From: Nematostella vectensis
Lineage: Eukaryota > Cnidaria > Anthozoa > Actiniaria > Edwardsiidae
Assembly (NCBI RefSeq): GCF_932526225.1
Contig: NC_064047.1
Coordinates: forward strand, 12,596,460 to 12,660,459
Direction: 5' to 3'
DNA length: 64,000 nucleotides
Shown here: piece after piece, positions 52,849 to 63,342 of the stretch
Numbering within the stretch: the first letter of the stretch is position 1
Layout: every line of letters begins with the position of its first letter
Notes under the pieces: model-generated
The model's database searches: none
Seen by the model: the letters and a program-made list of their open reading frames with translations, nothing else
What the model was told of the DNA's origin: nothing
Position numbers and translations under genes: made by a program

Positions 52849-54100
52849 CTGGAGCTCTGCCATCCCATGCACCCTCTGTTGTGGTATTACTTCATGCGCG
52901 AATGTTTATTCGGCTGAAATCTTTACCGTTTTTTTTTTTGTCAGAATGGCTTTGTTTTCTGAAAATTTTGCTCTTGCTTTTCCTATTGTTGTTGGTATTT
53001 GTCAACCCCCCCCCCCCCCCACTATAAATATAAAAAAGTCTATCCCTTAACATAATATAATCACACATTTGCATTTTTCTAGAATAACCCGGTCATGCCT
53101 ATCGTAAATAGGGACATTCTCTATAAATCACGACAAGTGTCCCAGTTTTGTAAATGATACTAATACTCAGACAATTTAATTCACTGTTTATCGAACCTGG
53201 CTAATATTTCTCCTACCTCATATCTTTAAACCCTAAGCATTTAAATACATCTTCCAGTGACTTTAAACATTAAACAATACAACACACGCACATGAATATT
53301 GGCCCTTCTTATCGCGCTGTTTTTGACACGAATGACTTACCCTTAAAAGGTGCTCCATTTTTCTCGACTTGTCATCCGTGCTAAGAAATGTAAAACTTGA
53401 TCCAATTCGGTGGACATCCGCGATAGATAGATATTTTAAAATTGAAATATCTTAAAAATGGCTTTGACCAACCATAATATGCTATCACATTGTATTAAAA
53501 ATATAATTGTTTCCTTTGTTGATGACATTTATTATTTTATTCACATAAGTGCAAAGTAAACAACAATATCTATTTATGCTATTATATGTAACACCCGCCC
53601 CTACATACTCTGCCAAAAAAATAATTGGCGTCCCGACAATATCAGTTACAATATCATTAACAATACTTATAACATGGTAACTATCGCGAACAGAGGAGCT
53701 AATTTCCTCAGCTATGCATAATACAGCTTGATAAAGAGTGGTCAGTTCTTACAAAAGCTCAGCACACCGTCTTTGATAAACTTGATAAAGTTAATATCGC
53801 GACTTTAAAAAGACAATACGTCTCTGGAAAAAAAATGTTCTGAACTAACAAACATAAAGTTCTTGCTGGCTGTTCCGTAACCTATTTCACCCTCCTATTC
53901 GCCTTGGGTTTCTTTCGTTTGTTGCTTACGCCACCCTCAACATTAATGCTTGTAACACTTGAGAAATAATGATAACAACTGTTATTTCCTTGCAATCTCT
54001 TCCGTTACTTTCAACCGTTGCTTTCATCCGTTACTTTTATCTTGCAAAAGAACTTCAGGAAGTGTTGCTCCCAGTTTTATTTGACGAGTTAGTATACAAA
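52849..54100. other. No gene seen; C15 tract at 53006-53020
   Basis: AT-rich. The 3' LTR of the Gypsy element may begin near 53.6-54.1 kb but I could not find its partner. Confidence 0.35.
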
Positions 54101-54123
54101 TGGTGCACTGTGGTAGTAGTGCG

Positions 54124-56671
54124 TTACTCCCCTGAGGGTCTGTAACGCAAAGACCCCTCCATCACCGTTACCAAACCCACCCGCACGCGTACTTGGTACG
54201 GCAGACGACTGCGCGTTGATTCCGCCTTTCCCGTACGGGCAACTTCCTGAATTATATTCAGCATGACCGTACTGCTGTGGTTCAGTACGAGTATAATCAG
54301 GTTGTAATGTGCAGACTCCTGTTCCAACAAGTTAATACTTTGGCTGTCCAACCTCATCGTACGTCAACCTAACCGGAGGATTTTGCTTCCGCTGTGGTCT
54401 CTCGGTTCTATTTCCCTTACTTTAACTCCGACTGTCCTCCTCCTCCTCTTTACTTTATACGATCTTGTCAGGCTTCAAGTCAAAGAGCAGATCAATGGGT
54501 ATCCGTGGTGTTCTGCCAAAAAACAAAAAGTATGGACTATACCCAGTGGCCTCGTGTCTCGTGCAGTTATAGGCGTGGATCATCTTGTTCAGGGATTCGT
54601 CCCAATTCCTTGATTCTGGGAGTATCTTCAGCATCTACAGGAGGGTCCTGTTCATCCTTTCCACCTTGCCATTGCCCATCTGGTGAAAAGGTGTCGTACA
54701 GGATTTGGAAACTCCACTGATCTTGTGTAGTTGGTGAAACAAGTTGTTTTTGAATTCCCTGCCCTCGTGATGAATTCTGGATGGAAACCCGAACCGAGGT
54801 ATTAAATCATCATAGATCTTCTTCGCCACCGTCGGGGCCGACTTGTTTCTTGTTGGGTAGGCCTGTCAGAATCTTGTTAAGTGGTCCACGAAAAGCAAGA
54901 TGTACACATTTCCACGGGAACTTTTCTCTAGATGGAGGAAATCAATGGCAATAATCTCCAAGGGTGCAGCTCTTCATAAACTAGTGGTTTGAATTTTGAT
55001 GGGAGGACCAACTGTCTTCTTGTCTTTGTTTCTCGCCAAAGTGTTCCGTCGCCATGGATATTGAGCCTACTCAGCTCCCTTAAGAGTACGTACTTCGCTG
55101 TCCCAATACTTCCGGTCCTTAGGGGATGGATGCAGTCCTTTCAGCTTGTACTCCATGACTTTCTCGATAACCGGGTCCTCTTGCTGGTGTTTTAGTATCT
55201 CATTTGGCGTCATTTTTTGGAATCGTAGTTGCGTCGTAATTGGTTCCGCGCTTACTTCGCCATACCTTGAGGTGACTGTGTTGACCCACGGACTATTGTT
55301 TTCTCTGTCTTCACCCATAGGCTGCATCGCTGCCATCACACTCGCTCTGTCCATTTCTTCAGTGCAACAGGTCATCTTCCGGCTCTAGTGGTAGTCTAGA
55401 CAGCGTATCTGCGTCGATGTTCATCGTCCCCGGGCGGTACTTGATAGTGAAGTTATAGTCCGCTAACTCCGCTACCCACCGGTGACCTGTTGCGTTAAGC
55501 TTAGCCGTGGTTAACATATAGGTCAATGGGTTGTTGTCTGTGTAGATTGTGAATGAAGGCGCATAGTAAAGGTAGTCTCGAAACTTCTCCGTAATGGCCT
55601 ATTTAAGAGCGAGGAACTTTAGCTTTCCTGCGTGGAGGTGATAGTTCCTCTCTGCGGCCGTTAATGTCCTTAAAGCATATCCCAGAACCCTGAGACCGAA
55701 TGTTTGCTGCTGATAAAGTACGGCGCCGAGACCGTCTTTAGACGCGACAGTATGCAATATGAAAGGCTTCTCTGGAAAGTCTGGAAAGGCCATAACAGGC
55801 GGGGATGCCAGCTGGGAGATCAGAAATTCAAGTTTCTGCTGGTGACACGGAAGCCAGTTAACTGGATGCTTGTTGAATAGCTGGCTTGTGTTCTTACCTG
55901 ACACAGACTTTCTTCTCTGGTACATCTGGTCCTGGACTTCCTCGGGGGGTGACATTAAGTCGTACAGTGATTTGGCATGACGCGGGAAGTCCTTGATATA
56001 CTGTCGATAATATCCAAGGAAACCCGGAATCTTTCTCATCTCGCCCACAGTGGCCGGCCTTTTCTCTTTCAGTGCATTGATAGCTGCTGTGTCCGCCGGA
56101 TCCATACTATAACCACTTGTTGATATGATTTGATATGATTATCCTAATGCTGATATGATTCTCCTAAGTAACTCACCTTCCGCCTAAATAGTTCGCATTT
56201 AGACGGTTTTAGTTGATACCGTGCTCCTTAAGGTTAATTAATACCTGCTTTATATCAGCCAAATGCTGGGAAAATGTCTTTCTATATACCAATACATCGT
56301 CCAGGCATTCTGATTCTATTTCTTGGGATGCCAATAATACTTTCTGTCTCAGATCAAGCAGAATGACAAGAAAATCTTGAGGGGACTCACTAGAGGCTTG
56401 GACGGCTGTTGTCAGCTGTGAATACAGCTCTGTGGCACTTTTAATGTGCCCTCAACATTCTTCTTGTCTGGACTAAATTCAAACCCTGTTTACCCGTTCT
56501 CAAACAAAGACCTGGGTTAACTGCTTTTCTGACAGCTCCCATAATTTCTTTCTCAGTATACCCATTACTTGTGCCGGCTTCAATTTGATGTACTAGACTT
56601 GAAAAGCTGAGGTGATCTTTATTGATCTTTATTGAGCCAATCTGACCGGCAATCTTAAACTCTCTTCGCAT
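54124..56671 (-). mobile_element. Ty3/Gypsy retrotransposon, degraded: gag, RT, RNase H, integrase
   Basis: Minus strand, right to left. Gag piece (56441-56671) with REFKIAGQIG and FSSLVHQIEAG. RT palm with LDDVLVYRKTFSQHL (about 56290), Cys replacing the usual Tyr of YLDD. RT thumb and RNase H start (55599-56105): IPGFLGYYRQYIKDFP, HTVASKDGLGAVLYQ. RNase H remainder (55380-55595) after a TAG. Linker (55067-55375). Integrase core (54635-54980) with [16 protein letters not shown] and [12 protein letters not shown]. Integrase end (54460-54600): YNCTRHEATGYSPYFL. Protease and much of RT are missing and stops are common. Confidence 0.85.
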
Positions 56672-58371
56672 AGAAAACTGAGGCTTTGATTTAACAAATT
56701 CTTCACTGCTTCCAAAATAGCCTGTAATTTATCAACTTCCAATTCCTCCTTGTCCAGGTAATTGGTAATTGCCTGTATTACTTGTAATTAATTTCCCTTC
56801 CGGTCGCCTTTACTGATATAACACACGACACCACACCGACTTGAAGCCAATTAGGCCTTTTTATAACTTTATTGTCTGTATTACACCGTAAAAACTTGAT
56901 CCGGCTATATCAGGGGAAATCGTCGTGCGCGTGTTTGATCGTTCGATTCCTGTACGATTATGAGGGGCTTAGCACTGTTTTGCTCTAGTTTTATCAGGTT
57001 ACAGAGTTAATTAATATATAGATTTAGGCACTGCCTAAAACCGGAGCCAGCATGACTTTTTTTAGCATAAACTTGTGTGGAATCCCCCTTCCCTGCACTT
57101 TCATTATGCATCATGTTCCTCCACCCACAAAAACGGCACAATATGTTAAACATATAAAGATTGCATTTTCTATAAATACTGCAATTATTATTAAAAATTG
57201 TCCTCCTAGGGAATAAAAGTATTTATTGACATTACTAAGGATATCATTAACTAAACTATACTTGATAGACAACTGATACAGCAAAATTAGCAAAATACAT
57301 TTTATGCTTTGATTAACAGGGAAGGCTTTCAGGTGTAAAGGGAGGTCATATTTATTTAAAAAGGAGGATTAATTATAAAAGTTCCTCACAAAAAACTGGG
57401 TGCTATTTTATTCTCTTTAAAATGAAAAACAATAAACAAATACATATCAAATTCCTATACATTAAGTATATCAGCAAATCACACTATCATAGTGGATTTG
57501 AGGTAAAAGTATTCATTCCCCTGTGCGAAATGAAACTGGGATATTCCAAGACTTTCTGTAATATCCTTGAATATCTCACGATATTCATCTTAGAACATCC
57601 TGCGATTTCCTAGGATATTCTACGATCAAGGTGTGAATTTTCACGGTAAATTTGGACCGATATTCCAGGATATTCTAGGATATCTCAAAAGGCATAGACT
57701 TACTTTAAACAGGATTTTCTACGATATTCTGGAATATCCATTTGGATATAATGCGATTGTTTGGAATATGCATGAATGTGACAGGAAATGCGTTGTTTCT
57801 TTTGCAATAAAGTGCGACATTCTTAGGCAATATTGGATTTTCTTGGGTTTTAGTGAATGCATAATCGGATATTATGAGATTTTTCGGAATTTTCTTGGAT
57901 TTTAGTGAATGCATAATCGGATATTATGAGATTTTTCGGAATTGTAGGAAATTTAGGTTATTGTTGTCGACAATAACATTTTATTTTGCGATATATATTT
58001 TATTTTGCGATATATTGTCATTTTGCAGAATATCATACGACTTTCTTGGATATCCGTTAATTTATTACAAGTAGCTAGCAATATTTTCCAGCAAGAAATT
58101 TAATTTTTTATAATACAGAACTAAATTACAATTATCTCAAAATTTAATAACCAATTTTATATCTTTATATATTTGATATCAACTTTATAATTTTCGGATA
58201 CAACGTGAACAGTGCCTTCTATAACGTTATAGAAATCAGCAAAAATCGTTAAAAGACAAAACCAGATTCGACAAAAAGTTGGTATACAACAAAAAGTGCT
58301 AGGCAAGCTAATATATCTCTATGATTAAAAAAAACCTCTAAAGCGAACATTTTACACAAACAATAGAGATT
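56672..58371. other. No gene seen; AT-rich region with GATATT-rich text
   Basis: From about 57530 to 58080 short GATATTC/GGATATC words recur every few tens of bases. A 52-bp direct duplication (57839-57889 and 57890-57942, TAGTGAATGCATAATCGGAT) lies inside. Short ORFs have no domains. Confidence 0.5.
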
Positions 58372-58718
58372 TCACTTAGCTGTACTGAAGACTTTTTTGG
58401 TTTTCTCTTTTAAGGATTTTTGCTGATTTCTAATCAGCTGGTCCACTTTCTCATCTGTCATCCCATAATTTCCTCTCATTGCACCTGCAAAAACAATGGT
58501 AGTTGCAGTTGAGTAAGTGATACCTTTCTGCATTTCTTACACTGTTGTGACTCACCATAAATCATCTGCAGCTTGTTGCTGTCCAGGACATCCCTGGACC
58601 TCCCCTTCCCCTTCAGAGTACACCGCATGAGTTCTTCTTCGGTGAAGAGGTCTGAGAGGAGCCTTTTCACCCCTTCCAGGGGCTTTAAGAGGTACTTAAT
58701 TTTCTGCTTTTGTTGTGA
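58372..58718 (-). CDS. BEN domain exons (58556-58718 and 58372-58484)
   Basis: First exon: KYLLKPLEGVKRLLSDLFTE, EELMRCTLKGKGRSRD, LDSNKLQMIY; second: GAMRGNYGMTDEKVDQLIRN, then a Lys-rich end and TGA. The LL..LF.eeEL....tGkg....LD..kL..I pattern is the BEN helix core. Donor GTGAGT; acceptor TTTTTGCAG. Confidence 0.8.
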
Positions 58719-61700
58719 CTGTAAAGAATAAATTGAACAATTAATTGAAAACAGCTAAAATCGGTGTATAAGCAATCAGGCATGTATATAGTCTATAGGA
58801 GTTCTCTGTTCCGATTATATTGTTTGTTTGATGTTTTATCGAAACGTACCACTGGACTGGGTTGATCCTCTACAGGAACATCTTTGTTAACCTATAAAAA
58901 TACAAAAAAAAGAACACTTAACATTCTTTATGGGATAACAGCGGAAAAGGACTATTACAATGTGCAAAAACCACAGTCACAGCCTTTGAAAAATCCAAGA
59001 CTACTTGCTGATAGTCTTATATTCACTGCATTCAGCTATTAATATAAGATACATAATTCACAAAATCTTAAAATCCAAGGCGGGATAAAAGTACCGAATG
59101 ACATAATTTGAATTTGTGCCCAAATAATATTTATATCCTGTGTTTGAGAGCCAAGTTCCAAGTTCCTTCAGAATATCGAAGCCGCCGTTTAACCAACAAC
59201 AACCTATTCGTTTTTGTCATAAGTATTGCAACTTTAGCATAATCACACGGTGTAAACTCGCCTTTAGTTTTCTTTTCAGGTTTTTGACCTCTTGTTTAAG
59301 TGTTTCGACCTCTGCCTTGAGGTCTTGGATGGCAGAAGTAGTGCTATGAGCGAATGTTTCCCAGTTGTTGGGTGGCTCATCTTCCAACATAGCGGAATAA
59401 CTGGGAAAGGAGTTAGTAATTAATGGATCAGGAGTGTCGTATTCGAGTGATAGGTTAGAATCGTCAGTTATTGAATAATTGACTTGCCAATTATTAGATG
59501 CATTAAGTGCTGTACGCATTAAAGTATTAGTGGCTTGCAAAGAATAAGATGAAGTAGACTGTGACGTGGTAGTGTGTGTGAACGGAGTAAACTTTGGTCT
59601 GGTTGTGGATTGGCGTGGAGTGGATGAAAGTGGACGCAAGTCATCAAATGGGCGTGGAGGGGGTGTGAATGGTTGTGGGGTGTCTGATGGACGACGTGGA
59701 GTGGGCCGGAGTGGTTGTGAAGTGTGTAGCGGTGTGGTTTGTTGTAAGGCATAAGATTGACGCGGAGGATATGCTGGTGGTTGTGTAGTATTAGATTGAC
59801 GCGGAGGGGGTGTGATTGGTCGTGGGGTATTAGATTGACAAGAAGGAGGTGTGTGTGGTCGTGGGTTATTAGATTGACGCGAAGGGGGTGTGAGTGGTCG
59901 TGGGGGTTAGATTGATGCGGAGGGGTTGTGAGTTGTTGTGGAGTATTAGATGGGGGTTTAAGCGGTTGTAAAGCATTAATGGGGCGTGAAGTGGATGATG
60001 AGGCAGAGGCCGAAACACTGGAAACCTCGAGGTCATCCTCTGGGAACCTTCTCCTGCTCATTATATTTCTTATCTTTTCGCCTTGTACAGTATTTTGCAG
60101 TTCCTGAACAAACAAAAATAGCAATACGCAACAGAGGTTCGAGCGTGCATCAACCTTTTAAAGTATATAAGCAGCAATGAAAATTAGTTGGTTAACAGTT
60201 AACTATGGATGAAACCAGAATGGCTTCAATGAGACAAAGAGCCGGAAATTACCTTAGGTTTGGGTGTTCGAACGTCTCCCGACTTTGACTTGTTGCTTTT
60301 TGGTCTTTTATTGGCTGCAATCAAAAATCTTAGTTTGGGGGCCGCTTAATGGAGGTTTACATATTTCTAAATTAACGTAATCAAGCCGTAACTGAACATA
60401 ACGACCTTTTTTGTTATAATCAACATTATTTACAATGTTGGCCCAAAGACAAGGCTTATCGGGTAAACAACTTAAGAATCCGAATCATTTTGCAATCGTA
60501 AGAGAAAAGGCTGACAAAACGGTGATGGTTGACGTCAGTGACCCAAATACTCTGACTGACAATTTCGAAGTTATCGGGATATTCCAAAAGTGATAAACTG
60601 ATGAACATATATTTTTAAAGGTGATAGGGTTTCTTCTAGCTGCCTAAAAAGCGCGGGAATTTTTTAACGAGGAATATGATACGACAGGTTCGCGCAAAAC
60701 CACGATCAAAATCAGTTTAAGGTACATTGTCTTGCTGGCAAATGTTGATATTGCCCCCCCCCCCCCCCCCCCCCATCCCGCGCAGTTTCTATTAATGCTT
60801 TCCTGTAAATGTTTTCTAACTAAAAAAAAAAACCTTCCAGCCTCTTTCACAGCAGAGGGCTCAATGCTTACCATGCTTTCCTCCGCTTGTTTCGTCATTT
60901 AAGCTTGCGGCTTCTACCACCTTCTGACACGGCTTGCGTTTTTTTGGTCGCGGTGTTTCTTGAAATATAAACAAGAATCATTGCAAAACACTGATATACA
61001 ATGCTCTATGCTAACCCCATCATTAAGTGTTTACTTTATGTTACTTCTAGGTAAATAACATTACATTAACACTAATATACTATTTTAGCAAAGTATTATC
61101 TACTGTGTGAAGGTAAATTAACTAGCACAAACCTTTCACGTAAGTGATATGCGAAGAATGCATTTAATATTTTCTGGATGTTCCTATTCTTATAATGTTA
61201 CCTTGGTCGCTGTCGTTGCCTCGCTCAAGCAGCTCGTTTTCGAACTGCTTTGCCTTGCGCTGTGAGTCTGAAATACAAATCCAAAAACTGCAAGTTGAGA
61301 TATAATTCTGTAATTGCTCTAAGTTTTTAGCGCTGAAGTCATAACGCAGAGGTTCTGCGCCCTCGGCGCATGTATGTTACATAATAAAACGAAACGCCTT
61401 CAAGATTTTCCGTCGCCCTGGGCTCATGCTTCATGCTTCTTTTATAAAAATGCACATCCTTTAGAATTGTAATAGCTTAACAATTCTCTGCGTTACGTTG
61501 CTTAAGTTCCATACTGAAATTGCTCCGAGTTTTAGCACTGAAGTCATAATACAGAGGTGCTGCACCCTCTTACTTCTTACGGCGCATGTATGTTACAAAA
61601 TAGAACAAAACGCCGTCAAGATTTACCGTTGGAGCGACGGCTTCAAGAACGGCGCGCGCGCTCACGAAGTGTTCTCACAACACGGCGTTGTCCCGCGACG

Positions 61701-62012
61701 GCAAATCTAGAACAGCATTTTCCTATTCTACGTGCGCCGCCAGAACGTCCTTGCGTAAGGTCTCTGTTTTATAAAGTAAAACGATACAAAAAAGCAGCCT
61801 AACTTCGACTTACCGAAGATTTGTAACACTTCTGCATCGTAAAGTCTTGGTGTGTCTGCTGCCTTCTCTCTGTATACAACAGATACCACACAACCCTGGC
61901 GCAAAACTTCGCCTGTCTTAGGGATGATATCACTTCCCCTTAAAACCGTAAACTCGCGACGATCCTCCGCGTTGTTTACCCACTCAACAACAACAAATTT
62001 CTTTGAGGCCAT
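58372..62012 (-). CDS. BEN-domain protein, BEND5-like layout (eight exons)
   Basis: Exons in transcript order: 61814-62012, 61202-61267, 60872-60958, 60253-60314, 59262-60103, 58850-58891, 58556-58718, 58372-58484. Phases 1,1,1,0,0,0,1 match at every join, if exon 5 is one base short (842 nt where 843 are needed). The protein of about 524 aa has an N-terminal beta-rich module (MASKKFVVVEWVNNAED), a basic Lys-rich linker, a Pro/Ser/Gln-rich region, a coiled coil (IQDLKAEVETLKQEVKNLKR) and a C-terminal BEN domain. BEN proteins bind DNA and repress transcription. The N-module, coiled coil, BEN order recalls vertebrate BEND5 (from memory). ATG context AAAATGG is good. Function in this animal is unknown. 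Confidence 0.8.
58850..58891 (-). CDS. BEN gene 42-nt exon
   Basis: 14 codons (VNKDVPVEDQPSPV), phase 0-0, acceptor TTTATAG, donor GTACGT. Links coiled coil to BEN domain. Confidence 0.65.
59262..60103 (-). CDS. BEN gene exon 5: Pro-rich region and coiled coil, with apparent 1-nt deletion
   Basis: Begins ELQNTVQGEKIRNIMSRRRF and runs through TPPHQSN; then the frame must move by one base at a G5 run on the + strand (59902-59906). After it the sequence resumes repeated PPRQSNTPRP-type coding, as in the same repeats nearby, and continues to the coiled coil. The 3' border AAG/GCGAGT looks like a GC donor and gives the phase the next exon needs. Without the shift the reading stops at 59519. Confidence 0.7.
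60253..60314 (-). CDS. BEN gene exon 4: Lys-rich linker
   Basis: 62 nt, phase 1 to 0: ANKRPKSNKSKSGDVRTPKP. A candidate nuclear localisation region. Acceptor TTGCAG, donor GTAATT. Confidence 0.65.
60754..60774. repeat. C21 homopolymer in BEN gene intron 3
   Basis: Run of 21 C, 98 bp after the exon 3 donor in transcript direction (G run in the RNA). Confidence 0.95.
60872..60958 (-). CDS. BEN gene exon 3: basic segment
   Basis: 87 nt, phase 1-1: ETPRPKKRKPCQKVVEAA and SLNDETSGGKH. PKKRKP is a classic nuclear localisation signal. Donor GTAAGC. Confidence 0.7.
61202..61267 (-). CDS. BEN gene exon 2
   Basis: 66 nt, phase 1-1: DSQRKAKQFENELLERGNDS; short helical segment. Acceptor ATTTCAG, donor GTAACA. 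Confidence 0.65.
61310..61640. repeat. Imperfect direct duplication of about 205 bp period in BEN gene intron 1
   Basis: GCTGAAGTCATAACGCAGAG (about 61332) and ACTGAAGTCATAATACAGAG (about 61537), each followed by CGGCGCATGTATGTTAC and an ACGCC-TCAAGATTT block. Confidence 0.75.
61814..62012 (-). CDS. BEN gene exon 1: N-terminal module with start codon
   Basis: 66 codons plus one base, phase 1. FVVVEWVNNAEDRREFTVLR, GCVVSVVYREKA and LYDAEVLQIF suggest a small SH3/Tudor-like beta module of the kind that opens BEN-family proteins. Donor GTAAGT. Confidence 0.8.
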
Positions 62013-62344
62013 TTTGACTATGATCAGTTAAAGATTCGATAAAATTCACAGCACGGAGATTTGCTAAGGAAATATAACCGGTACAATCCACCTACGAAAA
62101 CCAGTACAAGTCGGCGATGTCCCTGGCAGCCAGCAAGGGGTGAATGACGTATGCAAAAAGGCGGATTCTGATTGGGTGATGTTGATTACAGAACGTAAGA
62201 TCGTGTCCAGGGGTCCAATGTTCATCAAGATTCTTTCATCACATTGCGTTATTGCGAAACAAAACAAGCAGATGTGTCAGGATGTGCTATAAGGATAAAT
62301 CAGAGGAACGACAAACTGCGCCAAAATGAGTCCAAGGTAAAAGC
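62013..62344. promoter_or_regulatory. Likely bidirectional promoter between BEN and C2H2 genes
   Basis: 332 bp separate two start codons facing away from each other. A CCAAT box is present on the minus strand (ATTGG at 62171-62175). No TATA box stands out. Inferred from gene arrangement. Confidence 0.45.
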
Positions 62345-62519
62345 ATGGCAAGACCTCTATCGGAGAAATGTAATGAAAATCCACCCCCCGGCCCGCTCTA
62401 CCAGAAAATTTTTGCAAACAACAAAAAGACATACTTGTGTACCCTGTGTAATCGATCTTTGTCAAGACTTCAGCGCCTAGACGAACATTTACAAAAGATT
62501 CATGGTAAACGAGACTCAA
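62345..62519 (+). CDS. C2H2 zinc-finger protein, first coding exon
   Basis: 58 codons plus one base from ATG 62345. CTLCNRSLSRLQRLDEHLQK followed by IH gives C-x2-C-x12-H-x4-H, one classical zinc finger preceded by KKTYL. The strong donor GTAAGT at 62520 (phase 1) implies further exons; none is recognised before the window ends. A second possible donor, GTAAAC at 62504, would cut inside the sequence just after the finger. Upstream ATG at 62244 is in another frame. Confidence 0.65.
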
Positions 62520-62902
62520 GTAAGTACCTTAAGGTTTATGCTATAGTGTCTAAATGGGTTGGAAGTTTATAACATAGACCCATTAGAATAACCATAAACA
62601 TGTCTAAAATTCAAGATCAAAATTTTGATAGATTCTTAACAATGGTTAATCCTTGCTATTAGACTCCGGTCGAGTTTCAGTCGAGCATGTATTTGCCAGG
62701 ATTAGTCAGGGGTGTAGGAGGGTTTTAATTGGCGGTCGACTTTCTATGGTCTATGGAGTCTAAGCAAGGTTAACAAAATGCAAAAGTTTGTATCATTTAA
62801 GGGCTTGATTCACAATGTTGATACAAGTACAGCGGGCCGGAATTAAGTTTGGTTCTAATGATTATTTATGAGTTTCTTAATAACAGACCTTTACCCACGT
62901 GA

Positions 62903-63310
62903 GGCCTACTCGACTGCTGCGCAGACTGCTTTTTATAGTCTCAAATGGAAATGATAATAATGACACAAGGTAATATTTATAAGAAAATTAAACATTTGAC
63001 AGGGATAAGATATTTCCTTTATATTTACCATGAGGTTATACAGTATTGAGTAAATGTTCTCAGCTAATAATTGAAGCCTTTTGATTGGTAACGAAGCCTT
63101 TTGATTGAGCATGCTGTAGTAAATAAAAATTATAATTAGCTACGAGCATTAATTCAATACTGTAAAATGCTCATGGTAAATAAAAAGTTTATATATGAGG
63201 AATAACTGTCCCTTGAAATGTCCAATTTTCTTACAAATATTACATTGTGCATTATTATTATTTCAATAATAAGAAAATAAAAAGCAGTCTGCGCAGCAGT
63301 CGAGTAGGCC
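62903..63310. mobile_element. 408-bp foldback element with 34-bp perfect inverted ends
   Basis: GGCCTACTCGACTGCTGCGC... at 62903-62936 is the exact inverse of 63277-63310. Homology continues inward on both arms (GGTAATATTTATAAGAAAAT against its inverse; TTTACCATGAG...CAGTATTGA) almost to the centre near 63095, so the whole element is one imperfect hairpin. It lies downstream of the zinc-finger exon, probably in its intron. Confidence 0.88.
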
Positions 63311-63342
63311 GAAGGCCTACGAGACGGAACCAGTGGGCGATG

